Source: Corythucha ciliata
Lineage: Eukaryota; Arthropoda; Insecta; Hemiptera; Tingidae
Direction: 5' to 3'
Assembly: GCA_038030265.1 (NCBI GenBank)
Contig: CM075939.1
Coordinates: 33,461,253-33,525,252 of the forward strand
Length of the DNA stretch: 64,000 bases
Part shown: piece by piece, positions 1 through 12,470 of the stretch
Position numbering within the stretch: the first letter of the stretch is position 1
Layout of the letters: each line of letters begins with the position of its first letter
Notes under the pieces: model-generated
Seen by the model: only the letters and a program-made list of their open reading frames with translations
Database searches by the model: none
Told to the model about the DNA's origin: nothing
Program-made: the position numbers and the translations under genes

Positions 1-1010
1 CCCCGCCCCTCCAAATCCCCAAAATTACTTTTTTGACGCGGTGTGTACTGTATTTTTTTATTGAAACATGGGCTGATTTTTTGGGTCACGGCGATAAAGT
101 GAAAGTTTTATCCCCTAGGCTCTAAAAAAATCAGTTGTTTTTAAAAAAAATAGTATCATACATATAACGAGGCACGCAAGTGCCATTTTACTTGCGACTA
201 CGTTGTTTGGCTGGCGAGGCAAAGCCGAGTCGGCTAAATGAATACGAGCAAGTGAATTGAGGTATGCACGATATTTTTCGCGAGACAAGTGAAATAATAG
301 TATATTTCACAACAAGTGAGGGAAGTGGAGTTTTACCTGCTAATTGTGTTTGGCTCACGGGCTTGGGAGTTGTGTCAGGCGGGGCCGAGTGAACTAAAAA
401 CAACTAGCAGAGAGAAAGCTTCTTCCTCACGAGTTGTGGATATTATTTTTCGCACGACCAACAGGTTTAATTGTCTTTCCTGCAAGTGTTCGGAGGCAAG
501 GGTACGCTAATTGAATACAGAAATTTTTTTCACTTTCCTTCACTAGTGAGTGAAAGCCTTCCTGTTTCCTTCGCTTGCGGGGGAAAATGTGAAATTATTG
601 GCATTCTGCCTTAATTTGCTTCACTAGTGAGTGAAAAAAAAAAAAATACTTTTTTCACCTAGCTCATCTTTTCAAGTAAAAATCAACTTCCCTGTTGAGG
701 TAACTGGCGAAGGGGAAGTATCACTTCCCTCCGTGATCGTGCGAAAACCATCACGTATAATTCGTGAAAGAAGAAGAAATATGCGTGTTTCCAACGATAA
801 TGTTACAAAAAGTAAATTTTTCCCCATTATTTTGTGTCATTTTGTGCGTTGGTGGGGGGGGGGATATGTCCACCCCTTGGATCCACCACATCCCGGAGGC
901 CCATAACACAATAGCCGTCTCGGCATGAAACAAGGTCATTTCATTGTTAAAATGTTCTGTATTCATAAATGAGCCATCATTTTTTTTTTCTTTTTTTTCT
1001 TCATTCTTTT
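1..1010. other. No gene recognised; low-complexity and AT-rich DNA
   Basis: I see no exon-like reading frame here. The stretch holds short degenerate direct repeats of the type 'ttcactagtgagtgaaa' near 540 and 612, a G9 run near 853 and A/T homopolymers. The small open frames have no recognisable motif and no plausible splice context. Confidence 0.4.
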
Positions 1011-1093
1011 AATTCCGAGACCGAGACCAGTCTCGGTCTCGTCTCGGTCTCGCACCAGAAATGATGGTCTCGTCTCGGTCTCGTGCATCACTA
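1011..1093. repeat. GAGACC/GGTCTC palindromic repeat, hAT-like terminus
   Basis: Seen: repeated CGAGAC and GTCTCG blocks in opposite orientation, ending in 'cgtgcatcacta'. Read on the minus strand the edge is TAGTGATGCACGAGAC, which resembles hAT-superfamily terminal repeats. A matching opposite end with an 8-bp duplication was not found, so it may be a truncated hAT-like element. It abuts the left tip of the large fold-back. Confidence 0.4.
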
Positions 1094-1329
1094 GTTACAA
1101 ACGAAAAGTTCTTCAGTTTTAATAACGGTATACGAGGTTCGCTACCGTTTCATACTCGGACTTTTTACTACAACTCGGACTTGTAGGTAGATACCGGGCT
1201 TTTGGGTAGATGTTGGACTTTTAGGTGCTGGACTTGAATATAAGTTGGAGGTTGGACGTGTAAATAGACGTTGGACTTGAACAGAATTCGGACTTTATAG
1301 CTGGCTGGTTTATATAGAGGTTGGAAGTA

Positions 1330-2332
1330 TATTGGCATTCAAATTTGCTGCCCTTAGAATATTGACGTTCAAATTTGCTGACTCCAGAATGTTGACTTGC
1401 TACCGTTATTGACGTTCAAATTTGCTGCCCTTAGAATATTGACGTTCAAATTTGCTGCCCTTAGAATATTAGCATTCAAATTTGCTGCCTTCAGAATATT
1501 GGCATTCAAATTTGCTACCGTTGAAATATTGACGTCCAAATTTGCTGCCCTTAGAATATTGGCATTCATATTCGCTACCGTTTGATGCCCTTAGAATATT
1601 AGCATTCAAATTTGCTGCCTTCAGAATATTGGCATTCAAATTTGCTACCGTTGAAATATTGACGTCCAAATTTGCTGCCCTTAGAATATTGGCATTCATA
1701 TTCGCTACCTTTTGATGCCCTTAGAATATTAGCATTCAAATTTGCTGCCTTCAGAATATTGGCATTCAAATTTGCTACCGTTAAAATATTGACGTCCAAA
1801 TTTGCTGCCCTTAGAATATTGGCATTCATATTCGCTACCGTTTGCTGCCCTTAGAATATTGACGTTCAAATTTGCTGCCCTTAGAATATTAGCATTCAAA
1901 TTTGCTGCCTTCAGAATATTGGCATTCAAATTTGCTACCGTTGAAATATTGACGTCCAAATTTGCTGCCCTTAGAATATTGGCATTCATATTCGCTACCG
2001 TTTGATGCCCTCAGAATATTAGCATTCAAATTTGATGCCTTCAGAATGTTGGCATTCAAATTTGCTACCGTTGAAATATTGACGTCCAAATTTGCTGCCC
2101 TTAGAATGGTGGCATTCATATTCGCTACCGGTTGATGTCCTTAGAATATTAGCATTCAAATTTGCTGCCTTCGGAATATTGGCATTCAAATTTGCTACCG
2201 TTAAAATATTGACGTCCAAATTTGCTGCCCTTATTTATTGGCATTCATATTCGCTACCGTTTGCTGCCCTTAGAATATTGACGTTCAAATTTGCTGCCTC
2301 CAGAATGTTTGCATACAAATGTGCTGCCTGAC
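1330..2332. repeat. Minisatellite with 130-bp higher-order unit
   Basis: A 30-33 bp motif of the form 'agaatattg(g/a)cattcaaatttgctgcc' repeats without interruption. Variants (ttgccttcag, accgttgaaa, gtccaaatttg, catattcgctacc) recur in fixed order about every 130 bases, so four sub-repeats form a higher-order unit with about six copies plus one register jump of 30 bases near 1860. The array stays open in several frames on both strands, which explains the repetitive NANILKAANL-type ORFs; I do not regard these as genes. More decayed relatives of the motif run back to about 1140. Confidence 0.9.
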
Positions 2333-3360
2333 TGACGTCATATTTAATTTTAGAAGGTTCCAAAACCCCTAAATACCGAATTTGAGTGCAATCCGATGAA
2401 AATCTAAAAATCATCCCCTAGGAAAGGGAGTCACAGTGACAAAGGGGTTGAAAAAAATTGTCATTCCCAAACTGACGTCATATTTAAATTTAGAAGGCTG
2501 TAAAACGTCTAAATACCGAATTTGAGTGCAATCCGATGAAAATCTAAAAATCATCCCCTGAGAAAGGGAGTCACAGTGACAAAGGGGTTGAAATAAATTT
2601 TCATTCCCAAACTGACGTCATATTTAATTTTATATGGTTCTAAAACCCCAAAATACCGAATTTCAGTGGATTCTGAAGGAAATTTAAAAATCATCCCCTA
2701 ATTTGGGGGGGGGGCCGAAAGGGGTTGAAAAAAAATGTTTACCGCTTAACTGACGTCACATTAAATTTTAAACGGTTCTGAAACACCTAAATACCAAATT
2801 TGAGTGGATTCTGAAGGAAATTTAAAAATCATCCCCTAATTTGGGGGGGGGCCGAAAGGGGTTGAAAAAATTTTTACCACTGAACTGACGTCACATTAAA
2901 TTTTAGAAGACTCTAAAACACCTAAATACCGAATTTGAGTAGATTCTGATGAAAGACTAAAAATAATTTCCTAAGTCACGGGGGAGGAGGGGGTTGAAAA
3001 AAATGTCCACCCCCAACTGACGTCATATTCTTTTTTCTAATGTCAAGCCACCTCTAAATACCGAATTTGGGTTGATTCCGATGAAAATTGAAACATCATC
3101 CCTTAGAGCGTACTATTAGCACTCACGGGGGGAGGGGGGTTAAAAAAAATGTCCACCCCCAAACTGACGTCATATTCTTTTTTCTAATGTCAAGCCACCT
3201 CTAAATACCGAATTTGGGTTGATTCCGATGAAAATTGAAACATCATCCCTTAGAGCGTACTATTAGCACTCACGGGGGGAGGGGGGTTAAAAAAAATTTC
3301 CACCCCCAAACTGACGTCATATTCTTTTTTCTCATGTCAAGAAACCTCTAAATACCAAAT
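2331..3360. repeat. Eight tandem ~140-bp units each starting with TGACGTCA
   Basis: Units begin with (a)ctgacgtcat at about 2331, 2469, 2609, 2749, 2885, 3015, 3164 and 3311, giving periods of 131-149 bases. Each has the internal block 'aaataccgaattt', a 'tcatccc' block and a G-rich segment before the next start. The units at 3015 and 3164 are almost identical, which suggests a recent unit duplication. The perfect palindrome TGACGTCA (the CRE/ATF consensus) is kept in all eight units. Confidence 0.88.
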
Positions 3361-4492
3361 TTGAGTGAAATCTGAAAATATGAAAAATTCAGCCCTCGTC
3401 GCCAGCAATTAAATTTAATCATTTTCGCGGGGGGGCCCCTGTCGAGAAAAATTAAATTGGCCAAACGGACCCCATTTTCGGTTTCAGATAATTATTAAAC
3501 CCTTATAAACTGAATTTCAAGTGATTCTGAAAATATCGGCGAAACAGCCCAAAAATTTCTTTTTTCATTTTCGTCGATTTTTGAGGTTGAAATAAATTTT
3601 CGTAATTTTTTTGGGTATTTTTCCTGGATAGGCTACCGTATAGTGGAAATTTTAAGACCCTGCCGATAACGATACGATGATTTTGGAAGGAGCTACGATT
3701 TTTCAAAGTGTGAAATTTTTGGGCAATTTAAATTTGAAATTTTACCGATTTAAAATTTTTTTGAAAATCTGAAAAAATCAGCAAAAATCTACTTTGCCCC
3801 TTCCTACCTTGTGTCAAAATTTGAACCCTCTACGACGAATAGAAGCCGGTCAAATTGAAATTTGTATAATTTTGAAAAGTTCCGGCGGCGATTCTGGGCT
3901 GACCCCTCCCCCACACCCACTCCAAGGTTGGCTTATTTCCTCCAGTCGACTTTAGGCGTCATTTTGACCGGTAAGGAGTGGGCAGATCGCGCTGGAAACG
4001 CCCTTACATACTGGTGTAAGACACCTGAGGAGTCGACTTTGTTTCGGGGCAAAAATCGATTGGAGGACCGGGGGTGGGGTTAAATTGCGAATTTTGAAAT
4101 TGCAAATTTGACGACTTTTTTTCGCAGGTTATAACTCGAGTTTGGGGGCGAATTTTGAAATTCGGCGAGTTCAGCGCCCTGGGGAATTTAGTTGTGGTGA
4201 TTTTAAGCCGTTAAAAACCAAAATCGGAAGAAAATCCAGGGAGGAGATAGTTTTGGCGTGGAATTAGACGATTTTCATCAGGAATAACAGGGAAAGTGAC
4301 GTTTTTGGGAAATTCGGTCGCTCGAGGTAGGGGTCAGGAATTTGGTGGGAGGGTGGTGGGCCCGGGGGAAAAAAGTTTCTAAATGAAAAGTTGACCGGGG
4401 TGCACTTTCGGAGCGTTTTGAGGTGGGAGGAAAAGAAAGAGGCGAAAATGTGGAAAAACTGAAAAACAGCCGATAGCCGTCCCCTCAAGGGG
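3361..4492. other. No gene; decayed repeat DNA inside the left arm
   Basis: This part of the 3.4-kb segment interrupting the left arm is made of degenerate 'gaaattttgaaaatttg'-type sequence. No splice-supported frame or protein motif is visible. The 119-codon open frame at 4264-4623 on the minus strand runs into the tandem repeat that follows and looks fortuitous. Confidence 0.4.
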
Positions 4493-4551
4493 AAGTTGCA
4501 TTTTAATAAGTATATAGGGTAGAGTTGCATTTTAATAAGTATATAGGGTAG
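4493..4551. repeat. 29-bp tandem duplication
   Basis: The sequence beginning agttgcattttaataagtat and ending tagggtag occurs twice head to tail, immediately before the point where the left arm of the fold-back resumes. It marks the right junction of the satellite segment. Confidence 0.85.
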
Positions 4552-6104
4552 ACTCGCTGGGACGCTCCCACAATAGAAAACGGCACGCACGGAAAATATT
4601 CTGGAGCCTTGGTAACGACCCATAGATCCGTCCCATTTTTTTTGCGAGTGCTACACTTTTGAAGAAAATTATCTGGTTTCATTCAATTTTTCAGAATAAG
4701 TCAATGAAATCACATGGCTTCCTACACTAGTGTAGCTAGTGCAAAACAATGGAACGGACCTAATATTGACCACATAGTTTGAGAACGTCTTGCGACCCCG
4801 CGTTCCTTTCTTTGAGAATCAAGGATTCTGATGGGTGGGGTGTTTCTTAATTCTGCCCCAGAAGATGAAAGTTTAAAAGTCGAACCCGGTCTGGCACTAA
4901 GGAGTAGTTTCAAGTTTTACTTTCCGGCAAAGGAATTTTGGTTCCAACTTGCGTTCAAATTTAAGCCCGAATCACACGCCCCGGATCAACCCCATCGAAA
5001 CCAAGTTTTACCTGACAAAACTTCCAAGTTCGGCCCCATATCACCTCAGCGCCTGATCACCAGTTCGGCCCCATCAGTTCCACTGCTGCCGGCTCGCGGT
5101 TCACCCGCTCCTCTCCCCTTGGCGATGAGCTCGTCAACAAGGGCACACTTTCCGAATATCTGACCAGCCTTCCACTGCACGCACGGTTTCTTAGGACGCC
5201 AATCGAAGTTATACCTATAGAGCCAGCAAGGAAACTATTCGGGTGACACGAAAAGGGTTTCTCATTACATTTTTAAAAAGCACTGCGAGGCTGGGGGCGA
5301 TAACTGGGGAATTAGACAATCCCTGGATAATTTGAAAAGTGTATATTTATTGCGTTGTCGGAGACGCATAGTACGCATTCATTGGTGGAGAGGTACAGGG
5401 AGGCAGGCTATATGTGGTTTCGCCCTGGGCGTTAATGTAGAGGAGTACCTACGTGGTGAATATAAGGTTAAACGTGCCACAGGGTGAAAAAAATATTTTT
5501 TTTTTTCCCCCGCTTGAATGAAGTCAAGTTTGACTAAATGTGTTTATAAGTCCGAGATGAAAACGTGTGTTTTCAAGATGTTAGGAGTGATGGAATGAGA
5601 AACAGAATACAGCCTAAATTACCGTGTTTCTCCTCTTTCATTTAGGGAGTGATCGAGTAGGAACCATCAACCCATCTCCTTATGTTTTAAATCTATTTAT
5701 GCCCATTTTGGGCCTGATCTCATCGTGTATTATTCGCTAATCTTCTCGTGCTTTTTGGTTATCGCATTTAAAGCGACTTCCAATGAGCTTTCTAGGCGTA
5801 TTTATGTTTTCTGCACACCTAGCCTTTGAAAGTGTGTATGAGGTATGTGTACATACAATTAGCTCTTTACAAAAAATGGGGCCCTCAGCGTTGATGCTCT
5901 CAAATATGTACCTGCAAAGAAATAATGAGTAAACGAAGAATTCCGAGAATTCGTCAAGTCATGACTTGACGACAGGTCAACTGCATTGGCACTCAAGTAC
6001 CGATGAATGAGTGGAGGGATTACTTGAACTGAGAATCTCACGTATAAAACAAAACAGGGCCGCTTGCAACCGCACAGTTCGCAAGAAAGGGAATCATTAC
6101 TAGG

Positions 6105-7052
6105 TCAAGGTGCAAATGTGTCAAACTTGTGGTGAAATTTCAATATCACACAGCTCAGTGCTATTAATCATTCGAATACCATTTCTCAGCATGGTGTGAG
6201 AGCCCGCAATGATGATTATTGGGCGTATCGATTGAATATTCATGGGAGCCTCACGGTCCAATCGTGAGCACGACACGAGCTTTAGTGGCACTCACATTCG
6301 CTTTATTTTAGCTTCTCTCTTTCGATTCTCTTCGAAAATATTTTGTACCTGATTCGAATCTTCTAATCTAAAGACAGGGGATGCTTTACTGCGCTAAGCG
6401 GGGAGAAAAATCGCAAATGGGCTTTTTACAAGTCACGTTAACTGATATGCAAAGCCAAATACCGTTTGGTCATATATTCTTACTCCATTATCCCGCTACA
6501 ATTGCCATCTTTTTTCTCTCTCCGTGGCTTACAAGTAGCTCACTAGCGTCTATTAATACCACGGTGGTCCTGAAGTGATCTGATACAAAATAGAATTAGC
6601 ACACAATGTGCGCGCTTCGGCAATTCAAAAGGGCCTAAGCGTTTCAAAGGAAACGTTTATGTACGCTTTGAATGAACCTCACACCCTATAACACCTAACT
6701 CTGCTGCTTGCGTGCCAATTCAACCCCTCTTTTCGTTTTTCTAACCCCTTAACAAGTAGGAAGATAAAAAGCCTTTTTATCTTAATTTGATGTCGGCAAT
6801 GTTTTGTACGTGGGATTACGAGCATTTGTTTTCTTTCATTGTGCAAAAAAGAAGGAGACTTATCAAGGGTGTAAGAGGATTATGCCAAGTGATTAAGTTG
6901 CATTCAACTAATCAGGATTATCATTAAGAAAAAAAACAATGTTCCAGGTTTCACTGGTTTCAAAAGAACACCCCCAAAGTTACAGCGATTTCACATTCAA
7001 CACAGTGTACAAGTGTAGTGCAGCGTCCTGTCCATAAACATTTATGTTTCAA
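6105..7052. mobile_element. 940-bp insertion in left palindrome arm, TCAA target duplication
   Basis: Comparison of the two arms shows that the right arm reads straight through 'ttactaggtcaattcaga' (reverse complement of 7558-7575). The left arm carries 6109-7048 between two copies of TCAA (6105-6108 and 7049-7052). This is an insertion with a 4-bp target duplication, dated after the arms formed. No terminal inverted repeats are evident (starts GGTGCAAATGTG, ends ACATTTATGTT), and no coding motif is recognised. Confidence 0.7.
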
Positions 7053-9249
7053 TTCAGAGAGGACGGGTGGCGAAACTTACACCACTCAAGTGTATTGCTT
7101 GAGTGGAAAACGCCGTTAAAGAGAATAATCCATTTTATTTAATTATTGAATGTTAAATTAACATATTGTTAGTTTAAATTTGTTGAGTTGAAACATTCTA
7201 TTTTTATTACCTGCATGTTTTCGCTGACTAGTTTGGGGTATGCACCTCATTATCATGTCAATGCATTCACCGTTGAAACAAATCTTTGTCACATGTCGCT
7301 GTGACGGCAATGTGAAATACTTGTGACATGTGACAAAGATTTGTTTCAACGGTGAATGCATTGATAATGAGGTGCATACCCCAAACTAGTCAGCGAAAAC
7401 ATGCAGGTAATAAAAACAGAATGTTTCAACTCAACAAATTTAAACTAACAATATGTTAATTTAACATTCAATAATTAAATAAAATTGATTCTTCTCTTTA
7501 ACGGCGTTTTCCATTCAAGCAATACACTTGAGTGGTGTAAGTTTCGCCACCCGTCCTCTCTGAATTGACCTAGTAAGGATTCCCTTTCTTGCGAACTGTG
7601 CGGCTGCAAGCGGCCCTGTTTTGTTTTATACGTGAGTTTCTCAGTTCAAGTAACCCCTCCACTCATTCATCGGTACTTGAGCGCCAGTGCAGTTGACCTG
7701 TCGTCAAGTCATGACTTGACGAATTCTCGGAATTCTTCGTTTACTCATTATTTCTTTGCAGGTACATATTTGAGAGCATCAACGCTGAGGGCCCCATTTT
7801 TTGCAACGAGCTAATTATACGTACACATAGCTCATACACACTTTCAAAGGCTAGGTATGCAGAAAGCATAAATACGCCTAGAAAGCTCATTGGAAGTGGC
7901 TTTAAATGCGATAACCAAAAAGCACGAGAAGATTAGCGAATAATACACGATGAGATCAGGCCCAAAATGGGCATAAATAGATTTAAAACATAAGGAGATG
8001 GGTTGATGGTTCCTACTCGATCACTCCCTAAATGAAAGAGGAGAAACACGGTAATTTAGGCTGTCTTCTGTTTCTCATTCCATCACTCCTAACATCTTGA
8101 AAACACACGTTTTCATCACGGACTTATAAACACATTTAGTCAAACTTGACTTCATTCAAGCGGGGGGGAAAAAAATATTTTTTTCACCTTGTGGCACGTT
8201 TAACCTTATATTCCCCACGTAGGTACTCCTCTACATTAACGCCCAGGGCGAAACCACATATAGCCTGCCTCCCTGTACCTCTCCACCAATGAATTCGTAC
8301 TATGCGTCTGCGACAACGGAATAAATACACACTTTTCAAATTATCCTTACAAATCTCCAGGGATTGTCTAATTCCCCAGTTATCGCCCCCAGCCTCGCAG
8401 TGCTTTTTAAAAATGTAATGAGAAACCCTTTTCGTGTCACCCGAATAGTTTCCTTGCTGGATCTATAGGTATAACTTCGATTAGCGTCCTAAGAAACCGT
8501 GCGTGCAGTGGAAGGCTGGTCAGATATTCGGAAAGTGTGCCCTTGTTGACGAGCTCATCGCCAAGGGGAGAGCAGCGGGTGAACCGCGAGCCGGCAGCAG
8601 TGGAACTGATGGGACCGAACTGTTGATCAGGCGCTGAGGTTATATGGGGCCGAACTTGGAAGTTTTGTCAGGTAAAACTTGGTTTCGATGGGGTTGATCC
8701 GGGGCATCCCCGTGTCAAAGCTTGATTAACAGAGGCGGCCCAATAAAGAACTGGCATGCATTGCTTCAAAAATCTGTGTCGGGTGTTTCGGGCTTAAATT
8801 TGAACGCAAGTTCGAACCAAAATTCCTTTGCCGGAAAGTAAAACTTGAAACTATTCTTTAATGCCAGACCGGTTTCGACTTTTAAACTGTCCTCTTCTGG
8901 GGCTGAACTAAGAAACACCCCACCCATCAGTATCCTTGATTCTCAAAGAAAGGAACGCGGGGTCGCAAGACGTTCTCAAACTATATGGTCAATATTAGGT
9001 CCGTTCCACTGTTTTTCTCTAGCTACACTAGTGTAGGAAACCATGTGATTTCATTGACTTATTCTGAAAAATTGAATGAAACCAGATGATTTTCTTCAAA
9101 AGTGTAGCACTCGCAAAAAAAACGGGACGGATCTATGGGTCGTTACCAAGGCTCCAGAATATTTTCCGTGCGTGCCGTTTTCTATTGTGGGAGCGTCCCA
9201 GCGAGTATGTATACCGTTATTAAAACTGAAGAACTTTTCGTTTGTAACC

Positions 9250-10615
9250 GACTATTAAGTGTCTTGAACTCGGTCTCCAGGGCCGGTAAAACTCGTAAAG
9301 AAAAAAAATAATAGACGTCTTCATTTCTTCCAGTTTTTTTCATCTCATTCTAAACTGGCAAGTTTAAATAACTGTCAGTCATAAGTGGGGAAGGGGAAAA
9401 AAAGTTTGAAATTCCATCGCGAAACGCCCAGCGATTAGTTGAACAGAACATGAGTGGATAGTTAGTAGATGCGAGGGAGTCGTAAAGGAAAAAACAGTGA
9501 AGTTACTTGGCAGAACTGTACTCCGGCAAATAACATTGCACCGACCAAAGCGGTTCCTCTCTGGCTGATTAGCCGCAACCTCACTTCACTCCACTTTACT
9601 GTAAGCCATCATTATGCCTTATATGTATGCACAACGTGCGTTGATTTTAAATGCCCTTGGAAAAATACTTTAGTGGGCGAATAATTGAGTCAGACGGTTG
9701 TTTCTATTTCTTTTTCAGTTCTTCCTCCCAAATGTGAGGATCAGCCCGATATTCACAATGTGGTCGCCGAACGAGTGACCAAAGAAAAAGTCTAACCTTT
9801 GTTTATCCTTTCGTGTGAAAAGAGACACGAAGTCCGTGTTTAGTGATTCCTGATTTCCTGCTGAGGTCGTCTAAGAAAATTTGTGCGATCGACACTGACT
9901 CAGCTTGCGACAAGTTCTTCACTGCCAAAAAAGACGTAGCCCGGGGTTGAGGGCATGTTCAACCGATCTGCTCGCCGCAACAGATAATATGTCCAATGCT
10001 ATGTGTAATATGCCTCGTTGGTATCCATCTATACCCGCAGATAACAAAGCAACCATCGCTCTGCTTCCCCCTCCACTTTGACAATGTGACAAAGGTACTG
10101 CACCTTTCCAATCTGAATTGAAAATTGAAACATATAGTTATGCTAGTTTATAGAGAAAGGGAGGACAAATCTCTTTCGGTGCAGAATTTCGTAGAGACAG
10201 AAAACGCTATAAGTTTTTCTGTTTAAAGCAGCCATTCAAAATATGAACAATTTATTTCGTTCCTTGAGACTGAGATAATCGTATTTGCAGTCCCCACGTA
10301 ATGCACTTCTAAAGCCCTGCTAGGTTAGGCTGTGACCATCATGACATGAAAGCATTGATGTTCCATTTTGTTTGAGCGTTTCATTAGCCAGCTCGTCCAG
10401 ATTTTAATTTTGAAAAGAATACTCAATATTATTATCGCGGTATTAAAATGTGAACTTGGATGAGCTTTACTAGGGCATTTTAAATTGTATATTTTCTCAA
10501 TAACGTATCCCCTAATTGTACATATTTGTATTTTGCATAACAGATATAACATATTTATAACATAATTTTAATTATATTTATGCTGGCCTTATATTAAGTT
10601 CGAAGACTTTTTTTT
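9250..10615. other. No gene recognised
   Basis: Unique-looking AT-rich sequence. Open frames up to 75 codons lack motifs and splice context. No repeat structure is obvious. Confidence 0.4.
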
Positions 10616-10727
10616 GTAAATTTTTTGGACCGTTTTATTTCGTTAGAAATCGTTCTAACGAAACGTCGCGTCGAGAAAAAGGAAAAAAAAAAAAAACAGA
10701 CAGAAATAAAACGGTCAAAAAAATTAC
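10616..10727. mobile_element. Short MITE-like inverted repeat
   Basis: The ends 'ggaccgttttatttc' and 'gaaataaaacggtc' with flanking T/A runs form about 25-bp inverted repeats around 60 bases. The interior contains a second small palindrome (cgttagaaatcgttctaacg) and an A14 tract. It is non-coding. Confidence 0.65.
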
Positions 10728-11945
10728 ATCTATCCATCCATTTATGTCAAAAAATCATCATTTTAAAAACTTTGTTTTTGTTTTTTTAGCGCTGTTTCTA
10801 GCCGAAACGCAATCCTATATCATGGAAGTGAAATTGAATGCTTTTTTTTCCAATGTCGTGAGAGAAGGAAATTCGAGTCGTACTAATCAAGAGATTTTTC
10901 CTTTGTGGAACTTCTTCCTTTTTTTTGAATTGACGCACGATGGCTGAGAATCGATGATTAACCGCCCGCGAGAGATGAAAAACCGTAAGCAATTGAGAGG
11001 CTCCAGCGTTGTTTGCTTTGTTTGTTTGCTGTGCTACTCCTACATGACCTACTCACTGATATGAAAACCTGTGAACTATGCACACATTTTAACAACTAGC
11101 ATCTCGATGAAGTAAGTAGGTATATACGCCTTACAAAAATTGTAAGCAAATAAAAGGAACTCAAGTATCTTTACATGATCTTGATAACTTCAGGGAACCA
11201 CGCACTCAAAAATGAGGTTAACAAAACTCTAAAATGTCGGTCCTGCAAATGTCACCAAACCGTTCCCAATATCGTAAATGAAAGAAAATATTGACTGAAG
11301 ACTTTGACAGAATCCAACACTTGGTTCCAGTTCTTTGATAATGTCGTTTCTCCTACGAATGTGATGGCTCCGCAAGAAACGTCTCAGTCGCCAAATACTT
11401 GAGAACAACTTGACTACGTAATTAAACTTCGAATTAAACTCAAAACAGAAATCGTTGAATAAAAACTGAACAATTTGCAGAAAAACAAGCGTCGAGGAGA
11501 AGTGGCTTCCATTTACAAAGACAGATCAAGATCGAAAGGACTACAACTATCATGGAGGTAGGTACAAGTGGAGGAAAGTCGTATAGATACCAATGATTTC
11601 TCTTCTGATAACGCGTGGTCACTAAAGCTAGATGGAAAATTGCTCCAGCCAGAGTGCCACATGACATTTGGTCCCAAAATTTGGCGGTTCGGAAAACATT
11701 AATGAACAAATAGACGTTTATTAAACCAAATGAAAACTATGAATGTCGGGTCAATCACGACATAATTATAGTACAGTCAAACAATTTTTCAAAAAGCCTT
11801 CTAGCGGGAAAACTCATCCACCTCTGAAACTTGGCTCAAAAATCCCTCATTATACTAGAATACGAGACCGTGTGAGGGGGGGGGGCATGATTGTGGAGTG
11901 CAGGAAAGTTTGGAAAATTCCTTAAATTTGAGTTTTTTGAATTGA
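10728..11945. other. No gene recognised
   Basis: No motif-bearing or splice-supported frame. The longest open stretches (89 codons minus at 11440-11709, 67 plus at 10744-10947) show no family resemblance that I can identify. Confidence 0.35.
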
Positions 11946-12470
11946 ATTGAATTAAAGGTGGTTCCCGCCGTATTTGCTAACGCTGCATCTAATGATACTA
12001 CAGCCAGGTCACTATCACCAATATTGTCCGAGTTATGATGCAAGTTGTACTAAAAAACACAGGTTTTTCAGGTGAAATCGCGACAGTTTTTAATTTGAAG
12101 GAACTTGCAGGCTTGGTCAGCGTTCATATAATTCCTTGTGTAGTTTTCAATGTTGAATCGAATGAGACCAAAGCCAAGCCCGTAGGATTGATACTTTTCG
12201 AGTTTTGGCCAAATTAGTAGAAAAACCCAAGGTTTTTATTTTTTCATTTTCAATCTATCCAAGTGGTACACCCAGTATATAATCAGTGTGTGATTCTCTC
12301 AGTACTTATGCATTTTTTAGTGCTGAATCTAATGGGACCTGAGCCACGAGTTATAGCCAATTTTGTACGAAAAGACACGGGGTTTGAGCATGAAATCACA
12401 AGTTTCGTCTTCTGGCACTTGAAAAGCATGGAAATTCTGGGATTATTGGTCCACGAACTCGGACTGGACA
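11945..12470. repeat. Degenerate ~180-bp tandem repeat (three units)
   Basis: The motif 'tgaatctaatggga(c)c' recurs at about 11970, 12150 and 12326, each time followed by a 'gttat..ccaa' block and by 'aaaaacaca(a)gg'-like and 'gaaatc(g/a)c' blocks. Spacing is about 175-185 bases. The parallel open frames at 12035-12217 and 12263-12496 come from this periodicity and are not treated as genes. Confidence 0.55.

Larger units (their letters stand above)
1094..9249. mobile_element. Very large fold-back (inverted-repeat) element
   Basis: The two halves are near-perfect reverse complements around a centre at about 7300. The outer tip, starting GTTACAAACGAAAAG, at 1094-1133 pairs with 9207-9249. The segment 4546-6108 pairs with 7565-9205, and 7053-7290 pairs with 7320-7560. 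The left arm is interrupted twice, by 1134-4545 (satellite DNA) and by 6109-7052, and the right arm has about 80 extra bases near 8706-8787. Both arms keep parallel short frames, for example 5859-6041 minus and 7632-7814 plus, but none resembles a known transposase. It may be a non-autonomous fold-back transposon or a head-to-head duplication. Obvious target duplications were not seen. Confidence 0.75.

Noticed and set aside
1369..2331. Long repetitive frames (NANILKAANL type) on both strands
   Set aside because: Direct consequence of a minisatellite lacking stops. The 130-bp unit is not a multiple of three, so no single frame persists.
5859..7814. Paired 60-codon frames in both palindrome arms as a transposase
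   Set aside because: Identical because the arms are copies; no catalytic residues or domain can be seen.
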